Source: Adiantum capillus-veneris
Taxonomy: Eukaryota; Streptophyta; Polypodiopsida; Polypodiales; Pteridaceae
DNA: 60,000 nucleotides
Direction of reading: 5' to 3'
Assembly: GCA_014529385.2 (NCBI GenBank)
Contig: CM043959.1
Span: 1,708,358-1,768,357, forward strand
A model generated the notes under the pieces. That model ran no database searches and was not told the DNA's origin. It saw only the letters and a list, made by a program, of their open reading frames with translations. A program made the translations under genes and the position numbers. Shown here piece by piece: positions 10,396 to 21,194 of this stretch; position 1 is the stretch's first letter, and the number at the start of each line of letters is the position of its first letter.

Positions 10396-12550
10396 TGCTC
10401 CTGTTCAGTGAATAGAGTGCAAAGTTAGCAGAGTTGTTAGATTTTTCTTCAGAATGTCCTTTTAGACTGAATTGTTGATAATCTGGTCCAAATTGCTTCA
10501 AATCAATTTTTGAACATGCAAAGATGCATAAAATCATGCAAGGAACAAAATTGTATGGTCAAAACAAAAATTGGCAACCAAAGTCGCGATTATTTACAGC
10601 TGGGAAAAATTTCAACTTTTTTGCAAACTTGGCTTTATAGGCTTGAAGTATATGCCAATTACATGCTCTGAGGGAAATATGGGCTCATTTGGATGTACAG
10701 GGTGAAAATGGTACCAGATTTTGGCTTTAGGTCTCTGAAACAGTAGATATAAAGGAAATTTGAGATTTTGAAATCCAAATTGACTCAAAATTGGCTAGTG
10801 GGCTTATCCCATCATGTACTTTGGATGTATGATGACAAATTTTCCAAATTGTCCCATTTTGGTCAAAAAGTAAATAATCGCGATTATTTACTTTTCTTCC
10901 AAAAGTGACATTTTTTGGTATAGATTGGTTCTAGGCATGGTATAGATCTTGGGTAAGAATTATGAGGTGATTTGGATCAAGAAAAGTTGTTCATGACCCA
11001 AATTTTCGCTTACACAGATTTCTTTGCGTTTTTTGGCAATTTTGTAAGTAATGGGTGGTCATTTTGGCTCATACTTGATTTTTGGCATGTAATAGGTGTG
11101 TACACATGATAGGTGAGGTGAATTGACAATTTCCAAGCAAAAATATTACAAAAGTAAATAATCGCTATTATTTACAACAGTGACAAAAACTTTGCATTTC
11201 TCATAAATTTTGACTTAAACATGTTTCATACACCTAATACAAGTCCTAAATTGAATTTGGTTAAGTTTGGTCATGTCGGCATCACTTTGTGCTTTATCGA
11301 CTCTGAAATCACCGTTTTTTGTGACTACTTTGTCTGTTGGGTTGGTCGGTCAACTTTGAGGCTTTGGACTTGTCCGCAACATCATCATGAAGCTACTTGT
11401 CCAATTTTGGCTCATTTGGAGTCAGTTTAGCCTCGTATGTCGAATTTGACGCTTTGTAACCTTCGAGCTGTTTTCTGCTTTTCGAGGGCTTTACTTGATG
11501 GATTTCTCCAAACCAATCATACACATTGTATATGAACCTCATTAGCAAGCCATCTGTGGAGTCAGGTCAGAATTCTAGCCTTTCCCAAAAAACCCTAATT
11601 CTCTACTGGGGACCCCCTTGACCCCAGCCGAATGATCATCTGATGGTATGGAATGGTTCTATTATGTTAGGGTATGCTATGGTTCAAATCGCATCCGATT
11701 TGGTCAAGCTGGCAAGCCGCTATGGTCAGTTTTAGGTTGTAGGCCTTCGTATACTGCTCGACTTCTAGGGTTTTTTCTAGGACTTTAGACTAGCTACCGG
11801 CCGTACAAAATGGATCATTGATTAGTAAGGAACTTACCCCTCATGTCTCGTGTGAGACGGCGCTGAAAAAGTTCAACTGTGGGCTCTGGAAATGATGCAC
11901 GAAAGAAGGCGAAATGCTATCTCTGCAAAGGCTCCAGGTGGAAATGAGGTGGTTTTAACCTACCCTAGCTATCTATACCCAGACTTCCCGAACCAAATTT
12001 CCCCAGATTCTCCCGTTAGTCTTATTAGGCCGTGAAATCTATGTTAGGCTCAAAAATTTCCCAAATCGAATTCCTGTAGCTCATTCTAAAAAAATTTTGT
12101 AGAAGTAGGCCTGGTCGCCTAATTTAGGCTTCCCGCTTTCATCTTCTGATTTCGTTGAAATTTTTTGTGCTTGTCCGCCTTGTCTTTCTGATCACCCTCG
12201 TGTCTTCCATTTTTCCATATGAGCTTCCCTGCTAATTATTATTAATTTTTGACCTTTTTATTTGAAAAAAATCAAAGAAAATAAAAAAATGCTCTAAAAA
12301 AGCAAAGTGAAAATCCAATAGTTAAGAAAATCCCTTGAAAAACACGTCTTTATTGTTTTTTGTTGGATTTCTCCATTTTTAAGCCCCCTTTTCAACAAAA
12401 ATGATGAAAAATACCCGAAAAAGGACTATTTTTGATAATTTTTTGATAGTATATACACTATTTACACTCATCGAGAAGATATTATCAGTGAATTTTCCCT
12501 TGTTGATAAATTATAAGGGCATTATTAGGTAATTTTGCAAAAAATCACAC
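10396..12550. other. Non-coding DNA with recurring palindromic motif
   Basis: No coding domain on either strand. AT-rich sequence with three occurrences of a TAAATAATCGCGATTATTTA-type motif about 285 bp apart (10,584, 10,871, 11,153). It may be leader or LTR sequence of the flanking minus-strand retroelements: just upstream of the frame starting at 10,395, and downstream of the gypsy whose 3' end is near 12,560. I found no clear primer-binding site. Confidence 0.4.
10866..10895. repeat. 30-bp perfect palindrome
   Basis: The core TAAATAATCGCGATTATTTA (10,871-10,890) is its own reverse complement, and pairing extends five bases on each side to 30 bp with no loop. Half or imperfect copies lie at 10,584-10,597, 11,153-11,175 and 6,218-6,232. 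It could be a dimeric protein-binding site or a cruciform. Its role is unknown. Confidence 0.9.
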
Positions 12551-12607
12551 GTTAACATGAAACTTTTTCCGCCCTCTTCAAACATTGCCCTTAATTACTC
12601 TTAGTAC

Positions 12608-13970
12608 TTAGTACTCTTCCACCCCTCCTAGATGGCGTTCTCCAGGACGATTGTGTGCATGGGTTGAACAATTGTGTCTATGCATAGTCGTGATTGGCTC
12701 TACCATGATATGAAGATCAATGCAATTCAACTCAATATGCTGAGCAAGAGCTGGGTCTTGAGTAAATAACTCAAGGGTTTCCAATGTCGAGGTTTGCTGC
12801 TGGTATCTTCCAAAGAGAAAATCTTGTAGCTTTTGTGCCCTCCGTTTGATAGTATCATCAGAGTGTTTAAGCACGCTGATTGCTTGAGCTGTTGGTAGCA
12901 CTTTAGACGGTTGTCGAGCTTTTTATCGCCATTGGTAGCTCGGTCTGCTTGGTGCATAGTGTTGGAGAGTTTGTTGAGACTTGACTCATCACTGTTTGAT
13001 TGGTTTCGCGTTGTGTGGAGAAGATAAGTGTTCCTTTTTCTTCCAAACCCTTTTCATGTTAGGTTCCCTGATCATAGGTGCTTGATTCTGTGCTCGAATC
13101 CTTGGAACCATCTTCTGCTTGTTTGGTGAAGTTTTAGGTGCCCAAATCTGATTTGGTTTATCCACAAGTTATGCTTTTGGTACCCAAATTTTCCTGACTC
13201 CTTGCATGCTACTTGTAGCATTTGTTTGTCGAGGGGATGGAGAATATTTTTTGTGTGGATTGGTCCTCTGATTGCATCTTTTCCATTCCTCTTTGCTTGG
13301 TGCAATAGGAACAATGAGTTGTCCTCCTTTAAGTGATAGCTTTAGCTGATTAGTATCCCAATCTGGCACTGCTTTGTATGTACGCATCCAAGGAATTCCA
13401 AGAATCATCGTCTCGTTCATGTGTTTATCTGGCAAGCATACAAACTGATGTAGACATGAGCATCCATGTACTACCATGTTCAAGTTTACTACTCCCAATG
13501 TTGGAGTTGGATTCTTGTTGCATCCTTTGATTATCGTTATTCCTACGGTCAATGCTTAACTTGTTGCTTTCCTGTATGTGGAATAATTGACTGCATTCAC
13601 TCTAGCTCCTGTGTCTACCAAAGCATTGGTGCTATGATTGTTGAGTTGTACTTTGATGTGCAGATCCATTCCATCTAACCAGTCGTCATATGTTGAAACT
13701 GCGTCTTTAGGTAATTCCCATTGTCGATCATCTAGTTCCAAAGTGTTGATGGGAATCGGTATCTATTGATTCTTGAGAGCAGCTTTACGCTTGAGTACCC
13801 AAAGTCTAGCTTCCTCTTGGGCTTCATCAATAACCTGTTGTCGCTTCGTCTTCCTTTGTTTGGCTGCATGCATTCTCTCTAGCAAATCATCGATTAGTGG
13901 CAAATTGTATTTCTTTAAACGACATCCACTAATCCAATTAGCCATTGGTTCACCATCTAAGGTTGACAAT
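12608..13970 (-). pseudogene. Integrase C-terminus followed by a second retropepsin-like domain
   Basis: One frame with several stops runs from 13,969 to 12,608. Its start (LDGEPMANWISGCRLKKYN) is the usual gypsy integrase tail. After it come NALVDTGARVNAV near 13,610 and, about 75 residues on, MILGIPWMR near 13,400. These are the catalytic Asp-Thr-Gly and the C-terminal ILG pair of a retropepsin fold. A further 200 or so residues of unassigned, partly basic sequence follow, ending near 12,608. The same element has a conventional protease (DSGAG, about 29.4 kb) upstream of RT, so this is an extra domain in an unusual 3' position. It could instead be a fragment of another element fused here by recombination, but it shares strand and frame with the integrase tail. 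Confidence 0.55.
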
Positions 13971-14061
13971 TTTACTGCTCCACTTGAAGATACATCTTCA
14001 ATGATAAATGGTTCATTTCCCTTTTTCTTAAACTTGGGAATGTGTTGCTTAAGGGAATAGA

Positions 14062-14925
14062 CTAGAAGTGGGAATCAAAAAATTGTTTTTGTTTCCGCTT
14101 TTGTGCATAGATATGAGCTACAACAGTTAGCCTTTGCTCGTCTAGCTTTTCCAAATCTTCAAGTCGTTCTGACAATTCATGTCCACTCCACTCAAGAGTC
14201 TGTGCTACCCTTAATGTCGGAAATAGAAATTCTATTGGCAATATGGCATCAAGACCATAAACAAGGTTAAAGGGTGTAGTATTTAAAGCTGTTTTGAATG
14301 AAACTCGATAAGCCCATAGAGCAGCATGGAGATTCATTTCCCAGTCTGTCCTTCCTGAACTGACCACTTTGGTCAGTACTGAGCTAAGAATTTTATTCGT
14401 ATGCTCAGCTTGTCCGTTTGCTTGTGGGTGATAGGGAGCTGATTTGTTATGGATAACCATAAACTCATTAAGCAAATACTCTATTACCTCATTGAGGAAA
14501 TGAGTTCCCCGATCACTGACAATCTCTATTGGCAGTCCATACCTTACAAATACATACTCATATAAGAATGCAGTAGTGGTTCTGGCATCATTCTTTTGAG
14601 TCGCTTTAGCCTCGGTCCATTTGGTCCAATAGTCCATAGCCACAATGATATATTGAGCTTGGGTTCTATAAGCAGGTGGCTGTATCGGTCCAAAAAAATC
14701 TATACCCCATTTTGCGAAGGCTCTAGCCCCCATCATTGGTCTTAAGGGCATGCTATCTACTCGTGTTGTCATTTTTGCTCGTTGACAAGCATCACAGCTT
14801 CATACATATTCTTTGGTATCTGCAAAAAGTGTTGGCCACCATATGCCTGCCATCAAGATTGCTCTTGCGGTGGTCTCACTAGAAAAGTGACCTCCAGCTA
14901 ATCCAGCATGTGCTTGTTCTATAAT
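14062..14925 (-). pseudogene. Gypsy integrase with zinc module
   Basis: Integrase inserts the cDNA copy into host DNA. The zinc module (14,925-14,775) shows QAHAGLAGGHF and SCDACQ, the HHCC ligands, with an in-frame stop between them at about 14,800. The catalytic core (14,772-14,062) shows WGIDFFGP (first Asp), IVSDRGTHF (second Asp) and NGQAEHTNK (Glu), so DDE is complete. The tail continues in another frame at 13,969, so a frameshift separates core and C-terminus. Confidence 0.85.
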
Positions 14926-15112
14926 CAGAATATTTTTGTTTTCATTTGCACAAAGACGCAAATGTTGATCTTTACCTCTCTGATACAATTGGTTCCCAAT
15001 GAGAGCATAGTCTCTTGCTTCCGTTTCAATTGCTCTTTGACGACGTTTACTCATATCCTCAGGAAATGTTCGGCTCGATAGGTAAGTAACCCGATAGTTA
15101 CTCCACGTAGGA

Positions 15113-15990
15113 TTAGGTGACATTTGAAACAATGTTACATACTCTCCTCATAGTCGGCCAAAATACTCCAAGTCTTAAGATTCGTTGCATAGTTTGGTCT
15201 TCCGCAAAATGAAGTCCTACTATGGTATCATGTGCTTGACCTAGGTATTGATCCTTTTCTTCTGGATTAATGCATAAAAGCAATATCCGGTCTCGATTTC
15301 TTTTATATAGCCTTCCAGCTAGTAATTGATACATAGCCGATTGCTCGATTAAATCAATTGTGATAGGAAGAGGTGAATTCACTTGAGCTATCGTCATTAA
15401 TGGCACAATTTTTTCAGACCATCTAGGTATCATTTCCACGGAGAACAAATAGGCATCTGGTAGATCATCATCTACCCCTTTAGGTGATTCCCTTGAAACA
15501 ATCCTGGACAAATGATCTGCTCGTTGATGTGTAGTGCCTTTTTTTATAACCACAGTGAAATCAAATTCGAGAAGAATGATGAACCATCTCACTATCCTCC
15601 CTGTGCTGCATGGTTTATTGACCAAATATAACAAATCTTGGTGGTCCACAAAGAACAAAAACTTGTTGGCTAACAGGTAATGTCTATACTTTTTAACGCC
15701 ATAGATCATTCCTAGTCCTTCTCTTTCAGTGGTGGTGTAATTCTTTTCTGCCATATTCAATTGTCGGCTAGCATAAGAAATAGGAAAGTCAATTTTCCCA
15801 TCTCCTGGTTGGGCTAGTATACAACCAATAGCAAAGTTTTAGGCATCTACGTGTACGTGGAATACTTATCCCAATCGGGTGCTTTCAATATTGGAGCTGA
15901 GGTGAGAGCTTGCTTAAGTTTCATGAAGGATTCTTCACATGCCTCGATCCATTCAAAGTGCATAATCAAGATATACATGGGTTTTGCAAT
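15113..15990 (-). pseudogene. Gypsy RNase H and an additional HHCC-like module
   Basis: RNase H removes the RNA template. The catalytic region includes NYTTTEREGLGMIYGVKKYRHYL and VDHQDLLYL (15,760-15,600), with broken upstream sequence near 15,780-15,930. Following it, about 15,370-15,115, is a stretch ending in QAHDTIVGLHF then FWPTMRRVC. It parallels the zinc module found again at 14,925-14,775, including the preceding YxLLxGRLYKR / YALIGNQLYQR segments. The integrase N-terminal module therefore appears twice in tandem, the first copy lacking its last Cys in frame. Confidence 0.7.
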
Positions 15991-16002
15991 TATAGCATAC
16001 AT

Positions 16003-16606
16003 TTAGATGAACCGTCGGTAATATCCACAATGTCCCATGAAGGCTTGTACCCCTTTGACTGTTGTTGGTCTAGGAAAATCAGCAACAATGACATGAATCT
16101 TTTCAATATCGATAGCTATGCCATTTTTAGACACTATATGTCCAAAGATTTTCCCTTGTCTTCCCATGAATGTGCAAATTTTGGGGTTTAAGCAAATCTT
16201 GTAAAGTCTACATTTCTCGAATACCTTTTTGAGGTGTTCAAAATGATCATCTCGGATTGACAAATGTACGCATAAATCATCCATGTATACTTCCAAGAAT
16301 TTCCGAAGATACTCTTTGAAAGCATGGCTCATCAATCTCTGAAATGTGACTGGAGCATTAGTTAATCCAGATGGAATGACCCGATAGGCAAATATACCCC
16401 ATTCTGTTGCAAAAGCAGTTTTATGTTGATCTTTTGGGTCAACCGAAAGTTGATTGTATCCTGAAAAACCATCTAGGAAGCAATAAGCTTTTTTTCCTGC
16501 CACTCGTTCTAAAACATGCTCAGTTATCGAAAGAGGAAAGTTGTCTCTAATGGTAGCTGCATTTACTTTTTTGAGATTAACGCACACTCGTAATTTCCCA
16601 TTCTTC
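16003..16606 (-). pseudogene. Gypsy reverse transcriptase, C-terminal part
   Basis: Begins KKNGKLRVCVNLKKVNAAT (16,606-16,550) and continues through FLDGFSGYNQL (first catalytic Asp), SGLTNAPVTFQRLM, VYMDDL (YMDD at about 16,275-16,290), GHIVSKNGI and GHCGYYRRFI. Its missing N-terminal part is at 27,798-28,150. A TTAA-flanked transposon separates the two. Confidence 0.9.
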
Positions 16607-16610
16607 TTAA

Positions 16611-16625
16611 CACTAGAATGGTAAC
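16611..16625 (+). repeat. Terminal inverted repeat, left
   Basis: CACTAGAATGGTAAC follows TTAA directly. It pairs exactly with 27,779-27,793. Confidence 0.9.
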
Positions 16626-17506
16626 CTAATAGGACATAAAAGTGTCCTTTCAGGGTTTTGGGAAAAAATTCCAAAACCATAGTAGATCCACTCATTTTGA
16701 AAAATCCTTTCATGAGCTTATAGTTCAATAACTACTACATATGGAAAAAATGAGAAACTTGTAATTTTTCTCATCCCTTGGTCACTACAAGCCTCCAAAG
16801 TTGATGGACCAGTGCATTTTGCCCAAAACAGCAATTTCTTACGGTTGATTGCATATAAAAAAGAGTGGAGATTTTTGTAGGACAGGAGATAAAATGCCCC
16901 GTTAACTTCAATGGGTTGGTGACCAAAACATATGGTTTCTTTTAACTCACTATTTTTTTTTGGGCAAAAAAAATAGGTACAAAAAAGTTGCATTTTTGCC
17001 ATTCTGCAGACCTCTCATCAAAGTTTCTGTAGTCACGCTCAATACAGATACTATATACATGTTTTCTTAGTTCCCTTTGGGCCTCTGGATTCAAAAGGAG
17101 CCATGGAGCATGTCAAAAGGATAATGGATCTCTTACAATTGGAACCTTGGGGGCAATGATAAAGTGCTAAATACAGCAAACATGAAAAAACAAGGTTTAG
17201 CATTATGACCTCTAGAAACCCATAGAAACTACTCAATATCTAGCCAAGTTTGTAGTCTATGGTTATATATGGTCACTACCTACAAAATTCACACAATTGG
17301 CCTAAGAAACTAGCAATATTGAGAAAGTTATACTTGCTACTCTAAAATGTATCGTATTCTTCAGCAATCAAAAAACTCAACCATCATCATATACTATGCT
17401 ATATAGCATATTAGGTCCCCCAAAACTCAAGGAAGATTAGCTTTATGTTATACATTACACTTACACAATCAAAATTGAATTTGGATATCAAGAAAGCCAC
17501 CAAAAA

Positions 17507-17783
17507 TGTTGAAGATGATGAAACAGGAAACAGAAGGAAGACAGCAACTCAGAGTAGGAAGAAGATGGAGAAGGAAAAGACACAGAGCTTGTGTACGAGA
17601 TCTTTGTAGTCTATCTCTCTGTATTAGAATAATAAAGTATATAAACTCAGAGCTACAAAGCTTATATGAAACCCTAAGAGATAAGGTGTCCTTTCACACC
17701 GGATGTCCAGGGGGAAAAACCCAATGGGAGAAAAGTGCCCCTGGTGAAGCGCGTATACACACTAACACTACTACATGTCTACA
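17507..17783 (-). repeat. 3' LTR of copia A
   Basis: Runs TGTTGAAGATGATG to CTACATGTCTACA. On the element's own strand it begins TGTAGACATG and ends CTTCAACA. It matches 27,070-27,346 along its whole length. Confidence 0.9.
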
Positions 17784-17793
17784 AATCCCCCCT
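17784..17793 (-). other. Polypurine tract of copia A
   Basis: The minus strand reads AGGGGGGATT immediately before the 3' LTR start TGTAGACATG. Confidence 0.8.
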
Positions 17794-17830
17794 GTAGTGA
17801 TAGTGTGAATCCGTACAAGGTAGCAGATCA

Positions 17831-20800
17831 TCATGTGTATGAGAGTAAGCCCAAAGCTTTTCGGAAAGCTTCAAACTTTTCTTGTGATAACGCCTTCGTA
17901 AATAGATCTGCAATGTTATCCTGTGTAGGACAGTAAGTTAGTGTGATCTCCCTTGCATGTAGCCTTTTCCTGACATAGTGGTTGTGAACCTCTATGTGCT
18001 TTGTTCTTGCATGAAATACTGGATTCCTTGCAACTGCCATAGCACTCTGACTGTCAGTGAAAATGGTAGTGGGTGCCTGTTGACACTCACAAAGATCTGT
18101 CAATAACCTGCGTATCCATACACAATCAACTGTTGCCGTGAAAGCTGCCCTGTACTCAGCTTCACAAGTTGATGTATCCATTGTGGGTTTCTTCTTGCTT
18201 AGCCAAGATATACATGCATTTCCCAAGAAAAAACAATTCCCACTTGTGGAATGTCGTGTGTCAAAATCACCAGCCCAATCTGAATGGCTGTAACCAAGAA
18301 GCTGCATAGAACTGTGCTTTCCATACATATCCCCCCTTGGAAAGAACATGGCAAGATTAGGGGTACCTGAAAGGTAACGAACTATGCGCTTCACAGCCTG
18401 CCAATGATGCATACCTGGGCTATGCATAAATCTGTTTGCTTGTGAAACCCCAAATTAAATTGCCTGTACGAAGCATATCATCCACATAAAGTGTTAGCAT
18501 AATGAGAACTCCATCTCTCTTTTTGACATACAAAGTACTTTCTATTGGACTATTCTGAAATCCCTGGCCAATCAAATAAGTATGTATCTTCTCATACCAT
18601 GCTCTTGGAGCCTGTTTGAGACCATACAAAGCTTTACGCAATCTACATACCTTTTGCTCTTGACCGTTTATAATAAAACCACTTGGTTGACTTACATAAA
18701 CTTCTTCCAGCAAATCACCATTCAAAAAAGCAGTTTTGATATCCAACTGATGCACTTTCCAACCATGATGAGCAGCAATTGCAACTAGTGATCTAACTAT
18801 GGACGCACGAGAAGTGGGAGCAAAGGTTTCATCATAATCTATGCCTTTCTGTTGCGCATAGCCTTTTTCCACAAGCCTTGCTTTGTACCTGTCAACGGTA
18901 CCATCTTGTTTCCTTTTTACCTTAAAAACCCACTTTGTACCAATAGGCTTTTTTCTTGTAGGAAAGTCCACTAGATCCCATGTATGATTCTTATGAATAG
19001 AATCAATTTCTTGCTGCATAGCATCTTTCCACTGAACACACTCTAAAGCTTGTTCAAATGAATCAGGCTCATCTGCATCACAAAGAGTGCTAAAGCAAGC
19101 CAAATCTACTTGCTCTCTACCAAAAGTAGTACCAGCACGTGTTTTTCGTGGCAATGGTGCATCCAACTTGCTATCCTGCAAAGTTTTCTAAACCCATTTA
19201 GGCAAGGTTCTTTCTTCCCTGAGAACTTCTTGCTCTTCACGCACAATTTCCTCTACATCATGAGGTGTCACATGCTGATCAAAAGATTGATCAAGATTAT
19301 CAACCTGTTGTGATTCTTGATTCTCCACAAAAGAAGGAAGCAAACCTTCAAATACATCATGTGTCTGCATATGCGGTACATCAAAAGCAACCATAGGTTG
19401 AGCAGTAGTTTCTGCAAAAATTACATCACGACTTTCAAAAATCTTGTTTGTAGCAGGATTGTAAAGTCTATAACCTTTACTTCCACTACTGTACCCCACA
19501 AATATACATTTGATTGCCTTATCATCAAGCTTCCCACGTAACTGCTGAGGGATGTGAGCATAAGCAAGACAACCAAAAACACGAAGATAACTGACTGAAG
19601 GTTTTCTGTCATACCAAGCTTCATATGGAGTAATGGTCTTCAAGGCATGAGTAGGACACCTGTTCAAAACATGTGCTGCACAAGCAACTGCCTCCATCCA
19701 TAGCTTATGAGGCAAACTCTTAGCCTTGAGCATACATCTAGCCGTCTCCATTAAAGACCTGTTCTTCCTTTCTGCAGCACCATTCTGTTGTGGTGTGTAT
19801 GGCATAGTTCATTGGTGTTTAATGCCTTTCTTTCCCAAAAATCCCTTAAATGCACCTGTCATGTATTCACCTCCTCGATCGGTACGAAGAGTCTGTACTT
19901 TGCAACCTGTTTCATTTTCAACCATGGCGACATAATGTTGAAAAACTGCAAACACATCTGACTTTGCTTTGAGTGGATACACCCAACAAAACCTGGAAAA
20001 GTCATCAATGAAGGTCACAAAATAAAGGTTGTTTCCTATAGATGGCGTCCTCATAGGACCACATACATCACTGTGTACAAGCTGCAACTTTCGTGTCGCT
20101 CTAACTGAACCATCCTGCGAAAATGCAAATCTGTGCATCTTTCCAAGAACGCAACCTTCACATACATGTCTTGGTGGCATCTCCAATAAAGACAAATCAT
20201 GCACCATATTATGACGTTGTAAAGTCATCAAACTGCCATAACTAACATGTCCAAATCTAGCATGCCACAACTCAGCATCCTGCATGGCACAAATACATAC
20301 TTGAATCTGCTTTTCATAACGATCTAGCACAAATAGTCCATTTTCCAGCGTACCTGTAGTGATAAGAGAATAACCATTCTCTCGATCTCGTACAACACAT
20401 CTGTCATCCTCAAAAATGACCCGAAGAACATTTTTTGCAAGATAGGATACAGACAACAAATTCTTCTTGATCCCTGGAACATATAAGACATCTGGCAAGC
20501 ATAAATCTGAACCATCTAAAATGGTAATCAAAATCTTACCAACGCCTTTGATTGGATAAGAAGCATTATTTGCACATGTCACCTTCTTTCCTGCTGGAGC
20601 TGCATCCAATGAACAAAACAAATCCTTCCTTGAAGTAATATGCCTGGATGCACCACTATCAAAGTACCAAATCATTTGTGTCTTGTCAACACTGTAAGCA
20701 GAAAAATCTGAACATACTACAAAAGCATAAGAATCCTGCACAAAGTTTGCAGACTCTTCTTTAGTTGTAGAAGAATCACCAAAAGCTGAAACAACCAAAC

Positions 20801-21192
20801 TTGACTCTTTCTTCTTTTCTTTAGCAATTCGCTTTTTACACTCACTAATGTAGTGACCAGGTTTCTTGCAGTAGTGACATTTACCTTTCTTCTTGGACTT
20901 GTCAGAATCACCTTTAGACTTCTCTGAAGATTGTCCTGCACTAGACTTGGAGTAATGAGCACTCTCTTTACCCTTGTTTTTGTTCTGTACAACAAGAGCA
21001 TGATCCATACCATCCACCTGTAAAGACTTGTTCTTACGTGATTGATCCTCCTGCAATAGCAAAGCCACTAACTCTTCAAAATGAAGAGGCTCAGGATTAG
21101 CTCGCAAAGACAGAGTCAAAGAAGTCTGAAAAGTCAAATAAGATGGTGGTAGTGAATTGAGTGTTTTGGAAACCAAGTCCTTCTCTGGAATC
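17831..21192 (-). pseudogene. Copia A gag-pol polyprotein remnant
   Basis: In order: gag C-terminal part (SLPPSYLTFQTSL), zinc knuckle CHYCKKPGHYISEC (about 20,880-20,835), protease YFDSGASRHI (about 20,680), GAG-pre-integrase (LWHARFGHVSYGSL), integrase core (HSDVCGPM, RTDRGGEY, NGAAERKN), RT (KTAFLNGDLLEEVYV, YVDDML near 18,485) and RNase H (TCEAEYRAA, DSQSAMAVA). Defects are a TGA at 19,809, a TAG at 19,188, and an internal deletion with frameshift around 18,430-18,470. That deletion removes the RT thumb region between YVDDML and HWQAVKRIVRYL, roughly 130 residues. The N-terminal gag ends abruptly at about 21,190, where copia B begins. Confidence 0.9.
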
Positions 21193-21194
21193 AC

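Noticed and set aside
16611-16625. CACTAG terminus as a CACTA-superfamily element
   Set aside because: The flanking duplication is TTAA (4 bp) and the host frame is restored by removing one TTAA. CACTA elements normally duplicate 3 bp, so the CACTA start is probably coincidental.
16718-17002. 94-codon minus-strand frame inside the TTAA element
   Set aside because: No transposase features, and it contains homopolymer-coded runs. Treated as non-coding filler of a non-autonomous element.
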